Below are positions 24,269-39,179 of a stretch of DNA of 64,000 nt, one piece after another. The first letter of the stretch is position 1; every line of letters begins with the position of its first letter. The stretch lies in NCBI GenBank assembly GCA_021904315.1, contig CM038923.1, positions 7,632,038 to 7,696,037 of the forward strand. The letters run 5' to 3'. Position numbers and translations under genes: made by a program. This DNA comes from Sphagnum magellanicum. Its lineage: Eukaryota; Streptophyta; Sphagnopsida; Sphagnales; Sphagnaceae. The notes under the pieces are model-generated. The model ran no database searches and was not told the DNA's origin. It saw nothing but the letters and a program-made list of their open reading frames with translations.

Positions 24269-25252
24269 ACGAGAGCTCCCATAACACACAGAGGGCCCAT
24301 GGGCACCCCCTTGGTGGGAGGAGAAGGCCCATTTCACAATAATACAATGACTAGTATATTTATGGCTACACACTGAAAATCCAAATATAAGAATCTGGCA
24401 ATTTTTTTTACTCTTTTTTCTTTTTCCTTATTTTTGGTTATGAGAAACTTCCAAAATAACTTCATTTTCGAGTTTTATATTTTTAATTTCTCTTTTTGGC
24501 GAAGTTTCACCAATAAGAAGGGCTAGATCATCATGTATTAAGAATGTCTTATTCTCATTGGCTTTTAACTAGGCCTAGGGTCGAGCCGCACATCATGGAT
24601 CATTAGCCTATCATGGATCACTTTGGCAAATCTTTCTAAATTCTTCTCCATTTTTAGTGATTTAAAATATTGTAGGAGTGCCTTCTCAAGCTCTAAAAAT
24701 CATCTTTGAAATGCAAGGCCAAAGGAGTAGCCAAAAAAAGTTGTAATGAACATACATTTTTTCAAATTACAAAACCCGTTTTTTTTTCATTTTGAACCCT
24801 CTTACTTCATCAGTGCATAACTTTCTCAAATGTTTTTGTTCAAATTGAGTGATTTAAATTGCTTTGAAATCGCCATCTTAAGCTTTACAAATCATCTTGT
24901 AATTCTAAAGGCAACAAAATAATATTTAAAGATTTTTTGAGGTATGTGAACATCCACACTCAATGTTCAAATGCATGTACGTGTTGGCCAATGGTGACAA
25001 GTGTCCAAACAATTTGAGGAGGAGACCATTATTTATAGTATAATGTGAAGCATTGGAAAATAATGGAAAACCGAAGCAAATAGATGTTAGTGTTGTAACA
25101 ACATCAACACATAATTCTTTGCAACAAAACATTTTTCCAGTTACTAAGATTGCATTTCAGACAGAAAAGATCTGGTACCTTATGGATTTGGAATTTTGCA
25201 AATTGCTAAAAACAACATCAATGGTAGCTTATTGTTACCACTTTCTTCTTGG

Positions 25253-25501
25253 TCACACTTGCACAAACACACATTGAACTACATTGGGTTTCCTTGGAAG
25301 AAGATTCCATCGTAAGGAAAAAATATGGACAAGTGGACAAATGTGCAAATGGGTTGTCAAGCCCAAGTTGAGAGAAGTACCAGGATTAGTACCATTGAAC
25401 CAAGCTTTGGGATCAATGATGGCTTCCTCCTCTATAGCAGTGAAATCATGGAACTTGGGAACTTGAATGGTCTCGTAAAACTCATTCGTCTCGAATCTCT
25501 C
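25253..25501 (-). pseudogene. Possible exon fragment with a TPX2-like N-terminal motif
   Basis: Behind an acceptor-like CTGTAGACAG the minus strand reads ERFETNEFYETIQVPKFHDF, then TAIEEEAIIDPKAWF. The pattern 'aromatic-x-x-x-PKF-x-DF ... EEE ... A-x-WF' is like the N-terminal block of plant TPX2 spindle-assembly proteins as I remember it. No further TPX2 exon was found on either side, so this is at best an isolated fragment. The assignment is an inference from one short motif. Confidence 0.25.
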
Positions 25502-28500
25502 CTGTCTACAGCCCCCACATTCCAACTCAAAAGATTTCATTTTTCAAATCAAATTCCATGTAGTAAGAACTCCCACCTCTGATTCAGCCAACAAAAAACC
25601 AACCATTCCATAACCCTTCCCCTATTGTTGTTCGTTTCCTTCTTTGCAACAAATCCCACAAATCTCCCACTATTTCGAAACCTTGATGCCTTTATGTTTG
25701 AACTTCTCCACCTCTTGTCATAAATTTTCTAATTTAAACTTCACCTACATGGCAAATCACCTTTCACATGCAATGGATTTAATCATACAATCCAGCCAAA
25801 GTTTTGGCATTTGCACAAGAACAAGGATATGGTTGTAGAGAAGCAACATTGGTCATAAGCATATCTACCTAATTGTCATTGATTTTGAAAGATTGTAGTT
25901 ATTTGCAAAAAAATTCATTTTTTGATTTGAGAATATCTTACTGATGGTTAGTAGTTTCATTTACTATCTTGGCAACTTTGGTCCAGTGATTCACATGTTC
26001 TTGCAAATTATCCCTCATGAAGCCCTCTATACTTGCAAATCTTAGCAATGGCACTAAGTTTTGTAGTTGCACCTACTAGTCGGCTAATGACATTCGTAGC
26101 CACCGTCTCCCATGTTAGGACAGTAACTACCACATCTACAACAAAAACTTAGTCCTCACAAGTCATGTAGAAATTGGCTCATAATGAAATTCCTAACATA
26201 AGGGCATACCATTGTTCTTTCCATACAACATGCTCACTCTTTCAAACGAAGGCATACATGACGTTTTTAATGGCGTCATGTGTGGTTCTTTGTTAACCTC
26301 TGAATAGACAACATGATAAATTCATGCCAAATATGTGTTAAATGTGTTTAAACCATGTCCACACTCACACATGAAAAGATTAGATGTCAAGGGCTGAATC
26401 AAACTGAAACAAAAATGCAATGTTTAGGTGAAAGTAGAATGTGTAATATAAAATGAACAGATAGATGGCCTTGCAATCAACCATAGCCTTGTCCCTTTGC
26501 CCGAATAAAGCAAATGCAAACTTTAGATATTGAGGAACTAGAATCAACTTCTAAGATAAACCTAAAAGATGCATCGTGATGAATGTCTATCAAAAATGCC
26601 TATAGACCTAGGGCATCGATAACTACCAAATTCTCAAAAGAATGGTGCATCTCTTTAACCACGAGAGGAAGGTTATTTTGAACTACACAAAGGCATGACT
26701 AAAGTAGGTGCGGGCCCCCTTCAACTTGAGAAACAAATTCTTCCAAAATGGGTTTATTAAAAATACAAAACCGAGAGCACAAATATGGAGCCACCAAATC
26801 CTAACTCCCTAGAGAAGCAAATGGGGCACAATCCTCCATAGATAAAAGACATATACCATTAAAAGAAATTGATAGTTGAACCTGACACCTCACTAAGGGA
26901 CCTTAAATAAACCCCATGACCTTAGACCCATAATGTCCCCACATAGTTGCATAATTTTCTTGTCAAAATTCATCAAAAAAGATAGGAAAGAAGAAGAAAG
27001 AAAAATTGTCCGAGTAAAATAAGAAAGTCGTTGAATGACATATGAGGACAAGATGCCCAAAACAACTTGTGCATCTCGCAAGAAAGTCCAAAATCATGGA
27101 TATGTTCCACGTCTTGAAATAAGGCTTCATCCAAAAAGTGCATGACAAAGTCTTGATAACCCATTAACACACCCACAACCAGTAAGCTCAATGTCGTTGT
27201 ACCTTTAGTTATATCCAATAAATAATGATAATATGCACATTATTTAGTCCATAACTAACTCTCCTATAACATGAGTTATGTCTTATAATTGATGAAAGCA
27301 TGCACATTACCAAGTCCGTAAAACATTGCCTTGATTTTTTCCTTTGTATTTTCAGCTCCTTTACTTGCTTGAAAAAACTTGTGTTCAACAAGTGAAATTG
27401 TCTACAACAAAAGGTATTAGCCAAGCTATATTAAAATCTTCTAACCGGCGAAAGGTACTAATTAGCCTTCACTATTTCTAAAAGTGAAAAAATCCCAATT
27501 CTATTTTATGTAGGAAAAGGATTTGAATTTAGGCCCTTTCGTAATTTTCAACATGTTCCCTTGGCCTATTAGACTTGGGCACATATCTCAAATCATGAAA
27601 GGGCTTATACTTAGTCCTTTCTTTTATACATAACTAGCTCTAGGGGCTGATGTGTTATATGGGGAAGATGTCCATCATTGGTATTCTTCTGCCTTTTAAA
27701 AAAAAATTATACCTAACACAAGTCATTCATACCTTCTAACTTTCCAAAAAAATAGTCCATGATGCAAAGGCAACTTCAACACATGTTTGTCAATTTATTA
27801 ATTAATTTTGAAGATTCCATTTTGAAAGAATAAAATTTCATATATATATATATATATAATTTTTAAATTTATTTTTGAAACATTTTTCAAGAAATAAATT
27901 TCAACATTTTTATAAATATTATAATTAGTGTTAAAGCTACGAAGGTATTATAATATTGAAAATGACATTTTTTAGCAACCCATTGTTCAAAGTCTAGCTA
28001 TCTACATAGGACATAGCATCTTGTTGACACTATTGTACATATTCATTAAATGGCCCATAGGGTAGCCTCCATCATTAACTTTTAGAAGGATTGAGAAAAA
28101 ACCTTAACAAACATTTTTCTTAAATCTTTTAGCAAAAGGTCCTCAATCTTGAAAGAGGGACCAAGCTTGACAAAAGTCCTTCACACATTGAATTTGTTTC
28201 AGCATCAATTTTCATTATGAATGTTTAGATTAGTTGCATAATTAACAATATTTTCACACTCTATTGCATTGAATTGTTAAAAAATTAATGCATGATAGGA
28301 ATAGAAAATCAAGGATTTAACACAAAAAACAAAAGATCAATGACATTGAACTCAATGTTTAGAAAAGAAAACTTGGGAACACCAATGGGAAATGAAAAAG
28401 AAAGAAACACAAAAAGACATTTCAACACAAAACTTGTTTAAGTAAACTTGTTGCATTTCATTTCAAAACAATGATTGCAAGATTAAATTTATTCACAATA

Positions 28501-31500
28501 ATATCCATGTCCAACATTGTTGCATTTAAATGAATGAATTTCAATTTTTGGTGATGTGAATTGACATCACAATTGATAGTGTGAGTTGTTAAAATAATAA
28601 ATGCAACAAAAATCTCCAATGAAAACATCAATGGGATAACAAAACAAAAATGAAACCATGAAAATATTTAAACACATGCTAAAAAGTAGAAACACGCAAA
28701 TCAAAACAACCATGAAAATTTTAAATAACTTCAACAAAAGATAATTTGTTATCTAATAGCTAATCATCACTTGTAATGGCACACTTAGTAGTGTTGCCAT
28801 CATGTTCATGATTTCAAAACTATCGTAAGTGCCACTACATGTGATAACTATTTATTGGACATTAGTCACCTAATACATATAATAATTGACCATCAAACAC
28901 TAATCATTTAATAGATGAAACACTTAGAAAAATTATTTTACCTATTTGAAAAGCATTTAACATCCACAAATATCTCTCCTCAAGAAGAAGGATCTTACAC
29001 TTCCTTATTAAAAAATGAAAAGGAACTTATATTTATTTATACATGTAAAGTCCTTCCCACCTTTAAGGAATAGGTCTAAGAATTACTACAAAATGTGGGT
29101 GAAGTTCATTAGTCCTTATTCGTTGGACCAGTGAATTCACTCAAAATCTAGTGAAATCACTTTACTTACAAGGACACATTTTGTTATAGTGGTGTCCCCC
29201 AACCTCTTACTATGCCTTACAATATATATATATATATGGTTATGTTCATGATGACTTTTGTCCCATAGTTTACAAAAAGTAAAGCCCATTTGTGAAGGAC
29301 ATTCCCAAATTGAAAGGCTAAACTCAACTACCACATTGTCCTAGGCCTTGTATTTCAAGAATGCCACCACCTTAATGCCTTATCCTACAAAAAATCTAGG
29401 CCTTTTGTGTGAAGTAGGAATGTACCTACTTCACACAACACACCCTTCAACAAACTTCAACGAAATTTTAAACAAGTGACAACAAAAAAAAAAGGATGTG
29501 AGTCACAAAAAAAACATTTTTGGAAAAAAAAGACCCAAAAGTTGCCATGTTTCGAACATTTGTTTTTGAATTACCAAATTTAGATAATAGGTTCTACCAT
29601 TTTAGCCAATGCTAAATAATTCTTTGTTTTTTTAATAACCACTAGTTTTGAATATTTGAATATATATTTAAAAAAATTGGTTCCATTCATTGGAATTTTT
29701 TGAATTTAATAACTATCAATCTAGGTAATTGATTTTTTGAATTCTTAAAAAATTGGATGGTTACGTGGATTTGATAGTTTTGGAAGGTAATTTACTATGC
29801 CAAATTTTTTATAGAAACCCATCCTAGGTAGATAAGGTGGTTCTTAGCCAAATAACTCGTAAATGGCTACACCCAACTAAATATCCAAAAAATTTTATGG
29901 GTGGATATTTATAAATTATATGACACCTTACGTACTTGCAACAACCCAAATCTTCATTGCAACTAAATATTTTTCTTTCATTGAACTCACAACTACATTG
30001 AAAAAAAATGTTAGATTGCTTTTAATGTCAAAGGGGGACTACAAATACAACTAACAAGTTATACATGGTAATTCTCTTTAAAAATGAACATTATAAATAT
30101 TCAAGAATTTTTCATACTTACCTTGTCTTCAAACTCAATTTATCAAATTTACAACAAAATCTAAACCATGTTGAGCTTGAATTTCATAGTAATGGCACCG
30201 AAGATGACATAACATACAACAACACGAAATGACACCTTTGATCATCACAAAAAACACTTGGATAGAAGAATTTACAATAGTGTCAACGCAAAATTTTCTA
30301 TCCATGGTATGCCATCAAAGTTTTTTTAAATGCATGCCATCAAGAAAAAAACAAAGTGGATCAACTGGCATCACCATCATTTCATGGACAACCATCACAC
30401 AAACAATGTGGACATCATAGATCCATAATGGTTTTAAAATTGAATTTTCTATGAGTGGTAGGCCATGTAGAAATAACATTATGCTACAAATGGCACTATG
30501 TACAACTCATGAAAAGCCAATACACAAACCACGTGGAACAAAAAAATCTGACATTTTGCATCTTGAGTATTCTATTGTTTGCATGCAATTCAAAATAACA
30601 AATAAAAGAGATAGCCCCACAACAATAAGGTGAGAAAAGAAATGGGTGAAATAATAGTAGCCTAATTGAAAAATGACAATTTTAGAATTTGACTTGCAAC
30701 TTGAAAAATTGAAAACCAACAATATAAACCAAGTGCCAACAACTAATAAACACAAATAGAACTTGCAACAATTGTATAAAACACCTTAAGATTAATAATA
30801 AGAAGAAATAAAAAGCGCAAGAAATGATCCACAACTTGAACATAAAATTTTTATGAGAGAATGAAAAATGTAAATATAGTTCCCAATAAGGGGTTCAACA
30901 ATTACATTAAGTATATCCTTTGTAACTATCGCATAGGTGATGAAACAAAAAATCCAACCATTAAAACTACATGTACAAATTAAAAGAAATACAAAACTCG
31001 TCAAGTGTTTGCAATAGTTGTCCCAGTTTTGATATTGGTGGATCTTTTGGTTGTGCATGTTATGAATATGTGACAAAGTTCAACTTTCAATTTTTTTGTT
31101 AAAATGATGACTTCCAATCAAATCTTAATGTTTGCTTAGAAATTAGAGCTTAAGTACATTTCTTTCAATTTTGATGTTGATTGATTTTTTGGTTGTGCAT
31201 GTGATTATGAACATGTGACAAAAATGAAACTTCACATTTTTGTCAATTAATTAATCAAAAGTTTTTAGTTGCATTTATATATTGTCGCATGTGTAAAAAT
31301 TAGAACTTGTGTGCATTTATTTTGTAGTGCATGCAAACTATTTTCATGTTTGGGAACATGACCACTATCATGTACATCTATAGGAGGTAGCTATTGGCAT
31401 AATCTTGCCATTATTACAAATCTTGTATTATGTAACCATTCAATTTACGACTTGTGATTATCTGTCATCTATAATTATGTTTTATCATTTTTACAATTAG

Positions 31501-31699
31501 TCACCATTCTTTTAAATTTGCTACCATTTTTGTAATCATGATGGTCCAATTACTAAATTGCATATTTTTCCATATTCACTAACTTCTTGTATTTCTCATC
31601 CCTGAATAGGCCCCTATGTCCATTTAATCACAAAATTAGTTGTAACTTGGTCATTTACTATGGTGTGTTTATACATTTAATGTACATAATGATATTATG

Positions 31700-33100
31700 G
31701 ACTATATTAAATATATATTTAACTTGTATTCAATGTATATTAAACATATTTTAAACATATTTAAATGTATTTAGTTCAAACATATTTGACTTGTATTCAT
31801 GGTATATTAAAATATTTAGTTTGTATTCAAGGTGCATTAAACATATATTTGCTCATATTATAGGCATATTAAAATTAAAAATCTCATATTTGATATTATA
31901 TGGTTTGTTTAAAAATATACCATGTCTATTTAAAAATATGATAAAATTATATTAGTGGCGAGGTCTTATTAATATGATATAAACTTCAAAATAAATGAGT
32001 ATTAATTGCTATCACCTAATTCATTAGTTAGTATAAACTATGAAATAATTAACTTGATTTAATTAGTTAATTGAAATTTAACTAATATTAACCAATGTAT
32101 AATGATTGATTATTCAATAAATTATTTCAAAACTTTAAATTGACAAGCTAGATATTATATCATAGCTTGATATAATAAATATTAATTAATTAATAAAATT
32201 TAATTTATTATTAATTAAAAATTCAACTAGTTAGCTAATTAACAATTAATATTTATTTAATAATTATAAAATTTCATTTAATTTTTAATAATAGAAAATT
32301 ATTAAATTATTAACTAATAATTATTAAATAATAATAATTATATTTTATGAACTAAAATAATTAATGTGGATATTTAGTTGAAGTAATTAATCATCAAATA
32401 ATTAATTCACATATAAAAGTATCAAATAATTACCTCTTTAGTTATATAATTTACAAAATTAAAACAAACAAAAAACATGTGGGAAGATAATTTTGTTAGT
32501 TGTAAACCAATTTTTAATTAAGGTGCAATTAAAAGATTTAACCCATATTTTTGTTTTTGAATTTTATTTTAAAAGTTATATAAGAAGGTGTATTTTTTTA
32601 TGTTTTCACATATAAATAAATGTATCAATTTGGGATGAGCTGAAAGAACTTTAACCTTAAAAGCAAAACATAAATTAAAAATATATATTTACATGGTTAT
32701 TTTTTAATTTATCTACCTTTATATCTTGCTTACATAAGTGAATAAGTAGGTAGGTAGGTATGTATTTAACCTAAATAAGTAGGACCTACCAAGCTACTTA
32801 CTTAAGCCTATGTAACAACTTATCGAACAATTATATATATAATTTATTTTTTAAAAATTCAATTAATATGTGATGTGACAACTTTTGATTAAACCATTAT
32901 CACAATGTAGGACCATTTTAAATGAACAATCATAATTGATAGTGCAAATCAATATTTCAAAAATAAAATAAAATTCACCATCCTCATAATGCCATATGAC
33001 AAAATTCAATTAGAAAATGTGTCAAGATATATGGCATTTATAATGGGTGGTATGGATTAATATTTCAAAAATAAATTAAAGTTTTCTTAAATTTTATTAT
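31700..33100. other. Extremely AT-rich block with TTAATTAA lattice
   Basis: Repeated TTAATT, ATTAAT and AATAATTA words make up much of the sequence, especially 32000-32420. No gene is visible. Such blocks can act as matrix attachment DNA or can be decayed repeats; nothing here decides between these. Confidence 0.5.
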
Positions 33101-36100
33101 GTTGTTAAGTGACAATTAGTGATAGGATTATGTATTAATTGCAAAACAATGGTTATTAATTGTAATTGTTATATGTCGGTTTAAGGATGAAATTGTATGC
33201 ATTAATTATGAACATCATCCATGTGGAATGTGCTAACATCATGATGAGTAATTATTTGCAACTACATATTGAATGCAATTTCATATATGCAACTAATAGA
33301 TTTATAGTCAATGATGTTCATTGCAACTTATTTATAATCACAAATTATAGTCACAAATAGGCATTTTTCTTTTAACATGTGTAGGTGACTTTGGCATGCT
33401 TGAATTTTGTAATGCACATGATGTTATTATATAATATGCATGGTTATGCATAAATGAAGCTTCTTAGACAATAAATAAGGTATGTATTTCTCTCTATGTA
33501 TCCCCTTCTCCAATTATCACTTTTAGTTAATAGGTAATTCATTATTAAATAATAAACATGCACATACTCTTATTTTAAACCAAATGCATTGCACTTCCAC
33601 ATAACATGGCGCTACATCAAACCATTCCACAAATCACCCATATGGTGGGACGTTTACTAAGCATTCAAATGCATGAAACCACTCCAAAACATTCAATGTA
33701 GGTGGACCAAGGCCACAAACCAAGTTGCATCGGTGAAAATGAACTATGCAATCATGCAAATGACAAATTAAAACTAATAATTAAATGCATGGATTGCCAC
33801 TATTTGATGAGTGGATTATCGAGTGGGGGTTTGCCATAGGGACAAGATCATTAAGCAAATCCATTTGAGAATCGTCCAAATCCACCACAATGGGAAAATT
33901 CCAATCCACTAAAAATTAATGGATTTGTTAGTGGCATGTGACCAATTTTCAAGTAATGGGTGAACAATAGGGTTAATTTAGGGTCCTATTGTAGTAGTAG
34001 TAGGTATGAAAATTTTATTTATATAAGATAAAATTGATTTTGCATACTTACATTCTCATTGATCTAAGAAAAAATGTTGTAATGTCTAAGAAATAAGAGC
34101 AAAGGTACAAAAAATAGGAGAAGAAATAGGATTTCACCTTGTAATAGTCACCACCTATTATGATAATGGTTGGGTATCTACAAAAGGAGATGGAGATGTT
34201 GTGGAATTTGTAAAAGTAGAAGAAGGCGTGTTTGTGGAAAGAAAGATGCAATGTGTAGGTGTGTGATTTGGGATTCAATCACAAGAATTATTTGTGCCTT
34301 GGACATGGGTTTCAATATATGGACTTTGGATGTAATGAAAAAATGATATTTCAAATATTATATTTGATTTGTTTTAAAAAAAAAATGTTATCATTATTTT
34401 AATCATAGAACTAATTGCCGCAATGATAGTAATGCAAGTTTTAGATTTGATTTAAAACATTTGAAAGTAAACACCTATTGCATCAAAAGGAATCAATTTT
34501 GCAAAGGACTTTCAAACTTTGAATTGACAACATATGTCCCCAATTGTTAAACATGCCCATGCAATAAAAAACAAAAAAAAAACTATTGATACCAAAGTTT
34601 CAAGACCTATCAATTATAATAGCAAACTCGAAATCTATCACATCTATGCATCCTACTTGCAACAATGAAACCCAATAAAAAACGAAACAAAATAAAAGTC
34701 CGTAGAATTCTATCTTTCTTTCATTCCCAATTTTAACACACATAAACACACCCATGTATTCCCTTTATTCCCAAGATTCGACACACACAAACACACACAT
34801 ATGCCATATCCTTGGAGGTTCACAAATCTATTCTCTATTTCCCCCACACAACCTTCACGTCTCCCAACCTTTTAAGTGTCTCATATGTGATTCTTCATGC
34901 ACTTTGGCCTATTTGACTGGCCTAATTGACTTATCTTGCTTCCCATACAACAAACATGTAACCAAAAAAGAAATGTAATTCTAAAATTCCTAGATGCATA
35001 AATTACTTAACATATTCTTACAAATTGTAGAAACTCAAATGTAAAGTATCTTTTTTTGAAACATTTACTATCTATCCAACATAATATGATCTATGGGTCT
35101 TTAAGGACTGGATTGTTCTAATCTCACTATCATGGATCTCAACTGGTCATTTGTTGGCAACTTTATTTGTGATAACATTCATTTTCAAACATTGACAATC
35201 TTGTTTCCCACAAATGACAACACATAACCAACATGAAAACCACCAACGCACCCGAACAATGAAAAACAACTAGCAAAGCTTCTAAATGCCAAATATACCA
35301 TCACAATAAAAAAATCACCATAATTGAGCCGTCACACATAATCAATAACGAATAAACAAACAACACAAATATAAAATACCATCGTTCATAAACACCTATT
35401 GACCTTTCTCCATGAACTACCACACTTTTATCATTTTCCACTTTCGACAATTACATATACTAAAGAACGTCGTGAAGCATCATTTCATCCATTTGTCATG
35501 TCATCCATCCGTCCATCCATCTCGTCATGGTCTGTTTACTCCAATGGGGCGAAAAAAGAGTGAAATACAAACACGGCACAATGAAAAATAAAATATATTA
35601 GTGTTGTAAATTTTTATTTTTATTTTTATTTTTTATTTTGGGTTTTTTGGACTTATGTACACTCATCCTATCTCTTTCTCAACAACTGAAAGAGTTGGGT
35701 TGGGGTTTTTTTATTTTTGAAAATTTATTTAGAATATTGGAAATTTTCAATGCTTTTTACGTTGCCATAATTTTATATTATAGGTCAATGGATGCCAGAG
35801 CGAGCAGCCATTAAGCACACTTTTATTAGAAATTGGCAATTTCAAGGCTTGCATTTGCCATAATAATAATGGCAATGGATGTCAGTTGCCATTTTAGCAC
35901 ACAAACTTAATAGATATATTGGTAATTGCAATGATCAGATTGCCCAGAAAAACAATTTTGCCAATAGTAATAATATGCTGGATGCCAAAGGTATTATTAT
36001 GATGCATGTGAAAATTTGCTGCACCAGAAACCCTAACCAGTATGAACAGGGAAGGGGTCTGGATACTGGAACTTATCAACATACAAAAACAAAGAAATAA

Positions 36101-36152
36101 TTTTCAACAGATTGATACCTACTAAATAAGTAACTTACTACTTACTTACAAG

Positions 36153-36345
36153 TTGAACAACATTGGGGTATATTTGCCGTCTCCGGTCTATTCCCATGGT
36201 CAGCTGTATGTTGCTATCTCACAGGTCACAAGCAGTGCAAACATCAAGATTTTCAGCGGCCAGGGTCCCCGGTCTATTCCCATGGTCAGCTGTATGTTGA
36301 TATCTCACAGGTCACAAGCAGTGCAAGAAGTACAAGAAAAGCTGG
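36153..36345 (+). mobile_element. Helitron/PIF1-type helicase C-terminal remnant with internal duplication
   Basis: The frame NIGVYLPSPVYSHGQLYVAI followed by SQVTSSANIKIF matches the end of Helitron-encoded PIF1-like helicases, whose conserved tail is 'VFSHGQLYVALSRVTSRKGLKIL'. An 86-base step repeats the block: CCGGTCTATTCCCATGGTCA begins at 36183 and again at 36269, the second copy being in another frame. Only about 40 residues of helicase remain. No Rep domain or 3' hairpin plus CTRR end was identified. Confidence 0.6.
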
Positions 36346-37629
36346 GGCAGATTCTGGGGTGGGTCTTTGGTGGCCATTTGACCTCCACTTGTTATATGTA
36401 CATATAACTGGTCAAAGAACTAAAGGGGGGTTTGTTCATGATCAAACACTGGCTCTAGCATGCCCCCAAAATATAGGGTGTTTCAAAACTTCTCTACTTT
36501 TTTTCTCTGACTTGTAGGCAAATTTAACTAAGTCCCGTTGTGAATAATTGTCAGTCCACCGACCTCACAAAATTGAAAAAAAAAAAAAAACCTTGGTAAT
36601 GATAGATTTTTTGAAAAAAGGATTGAAAATTTGGCACAACCTAGTAAGCAAAGGAGCAGCCATTTAATAAGGAAATGCTCACTGATGACCAGCAAATACC
36701 ATATCTGTTATTGATACTTTGCACTCTTTTGCTGAAATAATTCAATATTGAAAGAGGGAGGAGGGGTGGGGAGCAGCAGAAAGTCCAGGAATTTAGATAT
36801 CTTATATTTGGACAAAACTTGAGGAAAAATTCACAAAGAGTTGTAAAGTTTATCAAACAGTTATGAATTCCGTATCCAAAGTTTCAAACTTGTTTTTTCA
36901 GCCAAAAAAAATTTAATTTTTAAATTTTTTTTAAAAGCCTGGGAAATTTCCCAAAATAGAAGCTTCCAAACTTTGACCTCCATCATCATGGAGACTTCAG
37001 AGTCAAGAGGAGGCATACATATGATTAAAAACACACATACACACACACTTGATCCCAATGTGGTCTTACTTTGTTCCAATCAAGTTCTCAATGAGTTCCC
37101 AAAAAGTTCCTCAATTCTCAAGGTATTCCCCAAACGTGTTCCGTATGCTTTGCGTAACATTGTCTAAGAGCGCCGGTGGAGGTGCTCAATATGTCATTTT
37201 GGATAATAAAATTAAATGTCTAAGTTTAGCTGTTTTTTTTTGGCAACCCCACCAATAAAACTGTAACTGCATATATGTGGGAACTACTAATAGCAAACCA
37301 CCTGGACCAATCATTATGATCGACCAATCAGAAATACTGAGCTGCAGTTATGTCCACTTTATTACACTTTTTTTGAAGGTACATAACTGTGTTGCGCCTT
37401 TTACCATCCACGGCAAGCTGCACGAATTCGCTGCAGAAAAATCAATTTCCTAAGGTAAACTGGCACATTTCACTTTTTCGCAATAAATTTTACTATCTAG
37501 AGTCACGTACTGAGCACCATTGGAGACGGTCTTAGAAGTCTACATTTGGAAGTCTCCAAAGTTTGAGAACTTTTTTTTGGTTGGATGAGCCAATGAAAGA
37601 ATAACATGACAAGACACGAGTCACTTGTG

Positions 37630-37740
37630 AGGGGGCTTGAACCCTCCTGTCAACTGCTCATTGGAGCACAAGTGTCCTGCAAGGACAAGGTTATAAATCA
37701 ACCCATTAGACAGAACTAGGTGACCTACTTGGAGGAAACA
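37630..37740 (-). repeat. Possible tRNA-derived SINE-like head
   Basis: On the minus strand, TAGTTCTGTCTAATGGG resembles a pol III A box and GGGTTCAAGCCCC about 75 bases further resembles a B box. The spacing is larger than in a tRNA gene and no cloverleaf forms, so it is not a tRNA gene. Confidence 0.25.
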
Positions 37741-38159
37741 TACTCGCCATATTAAACTCAATTTCCTCAATAGAATTTGTCAAATACCACTTGTAAGAGA
37801 ATCTCTTAGCCAGCCTCAATCGCCAACCAGTTCCAATCCGGTTTTTTTTTTTTTTTTTTTTTTTTTTTCGGCCTCAATTTTGCGATATGGAAATGTTGGC
37901 GAAAAATTCCCAAAAGAAGAATAATTAATTGAATTTACACTAATGAAAAAAATTTCCAAAAAATTCCCAATTTTTTTCTTGAAAAAATGACAGAATTTGT
38001 CCCCAAAAAAACATTGGTTCCAATTCCAACCACTGCACAGCCGAGCACCACAGGTGCTAAAATCAATGGTTTTTTTTTTTGTGGGGGGCAAATTTTTGCC
38101 AAATTTCTTCCTGAAAACTACAATTTCTACATCTGTGAAGGATTTTTCATGGGAAAAAT

Positions 38160-38345
38160 GGCTCCAAATTCACCAGATTTCAAGATTTTCTCCCCAATTT
38201 GCCAGATTTTTGTAATAAGTTCCAGTATTAGGTAGCCACAAATATACAAGGATAATGGATCCTTTTTATGTGAAAAAAAACTTTCATATTCGGCTTATCA
38301 ATGATCACAACTTTGGCTACATCACAAAATTGAAAGAAAGGAAAA
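38160..38345 (+). repeat. Dispersed repeat family C, copy 1
   Basis: It shares the order CACCAGATTT...GTAATAAGTTCCAGTATTAGGTAGCC...GGATCC...GATCACAACTTTGGCTACAT with the copy at 51570-51750. It ends in CACAAAATTG followed by an A-rich run, which suggests a retroposed tail. Confidence 0.55.
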
Positions 38346-38369
38346 AAAAAAAAAAAAAAACCGTGGTTA

Positions 38370-38575
38370 AAATACTATAGTACCTCGGCAGGCAGCTTAT
38401 ATTATTTTTATAAATGATGAAAATTTCAAATTATATATTTTTTCAAAAAAAAAAATTGTGAAGGAAAATAAAGAATAATCTTTACAATCTTCTGAGAATA
38501 TTCTATTTTCGAAACGGAATCTTCAAAATTAATTAATTAATTGGCAGACACATGGTGAGGCCGCCCCTTATACTA
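38370..38575 (+). repeat. Dispersed repeat family B, copy 2
   Basis: It aligns with 18331-18521 from ACTATAGTACCT to GGCCGCCCCTTATACTAAC and carries an added TTAATTAATTAATT run after GGAATCTTCAAAA. Confidence 0.65.
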
Positions 38576-39179
38576 ACTACTACGGTAGTAGTACCCACCC
38601 GAATCATTTTTCTTCGAAAAATGAACGCTGGTTCTAAATCGAGGGCTCATAAGAAGGCACGAATAATGCAGTTCAAGGCCTGGGGGGCCCAAATCTTGGG
38701 AATTGTTGGTGTGAAAATTGAGGTCATTTGTTTCTGACAATATCTTATACCCTCCGAAAGAAAACTTTTTGAAAATTTGGTCTTTTGTATTTCGATGCAC
38801 CAAACCCCACAGAAATTTTCCCTTTAAAATTTGAGGGGGACCTTCTGTAACCAGAAAATCCCACAAAAGAAGGTATCGTCCACTTTTGTAAGGTCCCCCC
38901 AAATTTGAAAAGTTCTTTACTTAGGGTAAGGAACAGCTTTGAACTTGTGGCTTTTGGCTGGGCCCCTCAAATCCTCAAAAAAGAGCCCTCAAATGTTGTT
39001 CCTTACTCTATACCAAAAAGACCCTTGTGTGCAAATTAAGGCCATAAATAAATGTAAATAATGCTGTACATAAATAAATGGCTTAATAATGCAATAAAAT
39101 CTTACAGCCATTATTAAATCTTGCAAATTAAAATGCAATGAGAATTGCTCTATTTTGTAAGGTGCCATAATTCAATGTG

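Noticed and set aside
24141-24347. Minus-strand frame with repeated LGFSFHTK units
   Set aside because: It is only the translation of the telo-box tandem repeat in the promoter of the neighbouring gene; no start context or homologue is known.
37630-37740. tRNA gene
   Set aside because: A- and B-box-like words are too far apart and no cloverleaf can be drawn; kept only as a weak SINE-like feature.
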